DNA from: Ruminobacter sp. | Lineage (GTDB): Bacteria > Pseudomonadota > Gammaproteobacteria > Enterobacterales > Succinivibrionaceae | DNA length: 64,000 nucleotides | Direction of reading: 5' to 3' | Assembly: GCA_017940385.1 (NCBI GenBank) | Contig: JAGAYS010000005.1 | Span: 1 to 64,000 of the forward strand | In this document: in pieces, positions 62,052 to 64,000 of the stretch | How positions within the stretch are numbered: the first letter of the stretch is position 1 | How the letters are laid out: each line of letters begins with the position of its first letter | The notes under the pieces: generated by a model | Told to the model about the DNA's origin: nothing | What the model saw: only the letters and a program-made list of their open reading frames with translations | Database searches by the model: none | Translations under genes and position numbers: made by a program

Positions 62052-62401
62052 ATGATGACAACATTTCCCTCTGAGTTATAACGGAAACGGAATGTCTTAA
62101 TTGCAAAAATCCGGTCATGCACGCTGATACGACCGGATTTTTTTTGCCTTTAACCGGCACGACCCCGTTTCCGCATAAAGAATGGTGTTTTCTCCGGAAT
62201 GCCTTTTTAACCGTACATAAGGTATAACCTTCCTCGTATTTTGAACAGCAAAAACCATCCTTTTTTTGTAAAAAGTCGCCAATAAGTATAAAATACATCT
62301 CAAGTGATTAACATTCTGTTTACTGCGTTCATACAGGGTCACAGAGTCCTTACATCCGCGATAAACAGCTAAACCAGAAATCAGATACCCAGAGTTCTGC
62401 C
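62052..62401. other. Intergenic region of about 350 bp
   Basis: Contains the terminator above on its left and the promoter of the membrane protein gene on its right. A minus-strand frame of 84-100 codons is not supported. No RNA gene recognised. Confidence 0.45.
62105..62147 (+). terminator. Rho-independent terminator of the envelope operon
   Basis: AAAATCCGGTC pairs with GACCGGATTTT and is followed by a run of T residues. Confidence 0.85.
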
Positions 62402-64000
62402 ATGTATAATAAACCAACAGACAACAGTCAGGACGACATCGCGTCCGAAAACGGCACTGCGGCTGAAGAAACCGTGAAAATCAGTCAGAATCCGGAAAAC
62501 GAGCCTGCTTCCGCAGGCACAGAAAAAAATGCTGAAAACCAAACCACTTCGCTGAACATCATAAACGAGGATGCGTCTCTCGGCGGCAAGGAACATTCTC
62601 TTTATTCCCGTTCTTACTCCGGAGACAGCGCCCTTCTCAACTTCTTTACCAGATCCTATGAACAGATTTATCTCGAGGAATCATTTTACGGTCTCCTGCT
62701 GAGATACGGCCTGCTCATTATTGCCATAATGCTTTCCTGGGGAATCACCGGTTTCATATCAGATGTTTCCGCGAGATGCACCTTTTCCTTCTTCATAATT
62801 TTCATTTTCGGTGCCGTTCCGCGTTTCTTCTACATCAGATACTACCGGGTGTACAGAAACAATGAAATAAAAAACGACTACAGTCCGCATTCATTTACTG
62901 ACAGACTCATTTATTCAACACGAAAGAACCTTTCGTCACTTTTCATGTTTCTGCTGTCAGGAGCAATCCTTTTCTACATTCTGGTAGCACATGCCAAAAA
63001 CGGAGGACTGATCTTCCTGCAGTCATTCATCCTCTTTGCCCTGCTTAATACCGTATTTAACATTCCGGGATGCAGCAGACTTATGAAGGCGGACAGCAAA
63101 ATCAGCTTCTTCAGATTCAACCGACGCTTCGCCGTTGCGCTCATATGCGGTCTGGCAGGATTCGCCTCAGGTTATTTCCTGTATGAACCTTCAATATCCC
63201 TCAGTGAGGCAAACGACATAATCTTCGGCAGCTTTAACGCTGATTACCACAACAATCTGTTCGTAATTCTCATTCAGGGACTGAATTACTCCGTTGCACT
63301 TATTGATATGGCACTGTACAGTCTCACGGACACCACATGGTACGGAATTCTGAAAGCCCTGCTCATCGGCATGCCGATGGCCGTGTTCAGCGCACATGTT
63401 GCCATGATGCTCGGCATGCTTACCATGCCGTGGGACGAGTTCAAGATGATAAACTCAAAGCAGGAATGGGTAAAGCAGAGAAAATGTTTCCTTGTCCGCA
63501 ACTGGAAGACCATCATGCTTCCGCTGTTCATGACCGTATTCATGGTTGCGTTATACGTATTCGGATACCCTCGCTACCAGCAGTACCTGGAAATGGCCAG
63601 ATTAAGCGCTGCGGGACAGGTGAAGATTGAAGCCGAACTTATCGGCGGCGTCAAATACAAGCTTGGCACCCTTAAGGAAATTCAGTCAGTTAAAAACAAC
63701 GGACTGAAGGAGCTTCACCAGCTTATGACAACAGCTTCAACCGAAATCGACAAGCATTTTGAAGAACTTAACGATTCCGCTGAACAGTTTGTCACATGGT
63801 ATAAGGCACGAAACAAACAGTATCCGTTTACCGCCGGGGAAACACAGCTGAAGCAATCCTTCATAAGCACGCTGAAAATACGTAATCTTGACAATTCCCT
63901 TAACAACATGCGCAAGGACATTGCAAAATTCGCCGAAGAAATACTCGTTTCAACCAGAGATTCAATCGACAGAATTCTCGAGGATAACAAACTGCAGAAT
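62402..64000 (+). CDS. Unknown multi-pass membrane protein (partial, runs off the window)
   Basis: At least 533 codons are visible and the frame is open at the right edge. The first 95 residues are acidic and Asn/Ser-rich with no membrane segment. Seven or eight membrane segments follow, for example at about 102-122, 127-146, 180-197, 202-219 and 242-262, the last near 375-395. After that a long Lys/Glu-rich helical region begins (from ELIGGVKYKLGTLKEI onward), probably a coiled coil on the periplasmic side. No known family is recognised. It has only a weak ribosome site (AGAG). It could belong to the same envelope function as the preceding operon, but a terminator separates them. Confidence 0.75.
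   Translation, partial: MYNKPTDNSQDDIASENGTAAEETVKISQNPENEPASAGTEKNAENQTTSLNIINEDASLGGKEHSLYSRSYSGDSALLNFFTRSYEQIYLEESFYGLLLRYGLLIIAIMLSWGITGFISDVSARCTFSFFIIFIFGAVPRFFYIRYYRVYRNNEIKNDYSPHSFTDRLIYSTRKNLSSLFMFLLSGAILFYILVAHAKNGGLIFLQSFILFALLNTVFNIPGCSRLMKADSKISFFRFNRRFAVALICGLAGFASGYFLYEPSISLSEANDIIFGSFNADYHNNLFVILIQGLNYSVALIDMALYSLTDTTWYGILKALLIGMPMAVFSAHVAMMLGMLTMPWDEFKMINSKQEWVKQRKCFLVRNWKTIMLPLFMTVFMVALYVFGYPRYQQYLEMARLSAAGQVKIEAELIGGVKYKLGTLKEIQSVKNNGLKELHQLMTTASTEIDKHFEELNDSAEQFVTWYKARNKQYPFTAGETQLKQSFISTLKIRNLDNSLNNMRKDIAKFAEEILVSTRDSIDRILEDNKLQN

Noticed and set aside
1-64000. tRNA or rRNA genes
   Set aside because: No cloverleaf-like sequence with a T-loop GGTTCGAATCC-type core or rRNA signature was noticed; a tRNAscan run would settle it.

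Overview
The window looks like a chromosomal stretch of a Gram-negative, anaerobic gammaproteobacterium. Evidence is TamA/TamB and KdsD (outer membrane and LPS), CarA/CarB with gammaproteobacterial layout, many lipoproteins, a cytosolic molybdenum formate dehydrogenase and no respiratory-chain genes. A rumen or gut Succinivibrionaceae-like host would fit, but that is inference. No rRNA or tRNA gene was recognised.

Layout. 1-2,220: the right end of an integrated element that continues off the left edge, with 31-bp tandem repeats, a small Cys-rich gene, a helically phased CCAA array and a P4-type tyrosine integrase. 2,139-3,506: a decayed carbohydrate-binding lipoprotein gene that the element abuts. 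4,119-6,752: dehydratase, AMP-ligase and two acyl carrier proteins of an aryl-polyene/type II fatty-acid-like pathway. 7,045-9,108: pbpC. 9,509-12,164: a membrane PP2C phosphatase, an RsbW-like kinase and a short STAS protein (partner-switch signalling). 12,379-16,925: a two-gene formate dehydrogenase. 17,336-26,036: a ten-gene molybdate uptake and molybdenum-cofactor operon that would supply it. 26,387-28,638: a GGR-type flavoprotein and a membrane metallophosphoesterase. 29,050-31,873: a secreted propeptide-like protein and a lipoprotein subtilase split by one in-frame TGA. 32,068-33,126: ohrR and a glutathione peroxidase.

33,297-39,891: a thioester-less alpha-2-macroglobulin, a PlsC-type acyltransferase and a ketosynthase-like chain-length factor. 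40,000-42,241: an SpmAB-like membrane protein and a pyridoxamine kinase. 42,501-48,694: tamB and tamA. 49,617-50,029: a short orphan CRISPR array without cas genes. 50,232-59,038: a small exported protein, carB-carA, an M18 aminopeptidase, an exported OB-fold protein and kdsD. 59,380-64,000: a cell-envelope operon of unknown function (two lipoproteins, an exported coiled-coil protein) followed by an unknown multi-pass membrane protein cut by the window edge.

Two gene sets that usually sit together, pbpC with alpha-2-macroglobulin and the aryl-polyene genes, are each split across the same 24 kb. Removing about 9.1-33.2 kb would rejoin both in collinear order on the minus strand. The other prominent oddity is a pair of lipoprotein genes each interrupted by a single in-frame TGA; in the subtilase the TGA replaces a conserved Trp.
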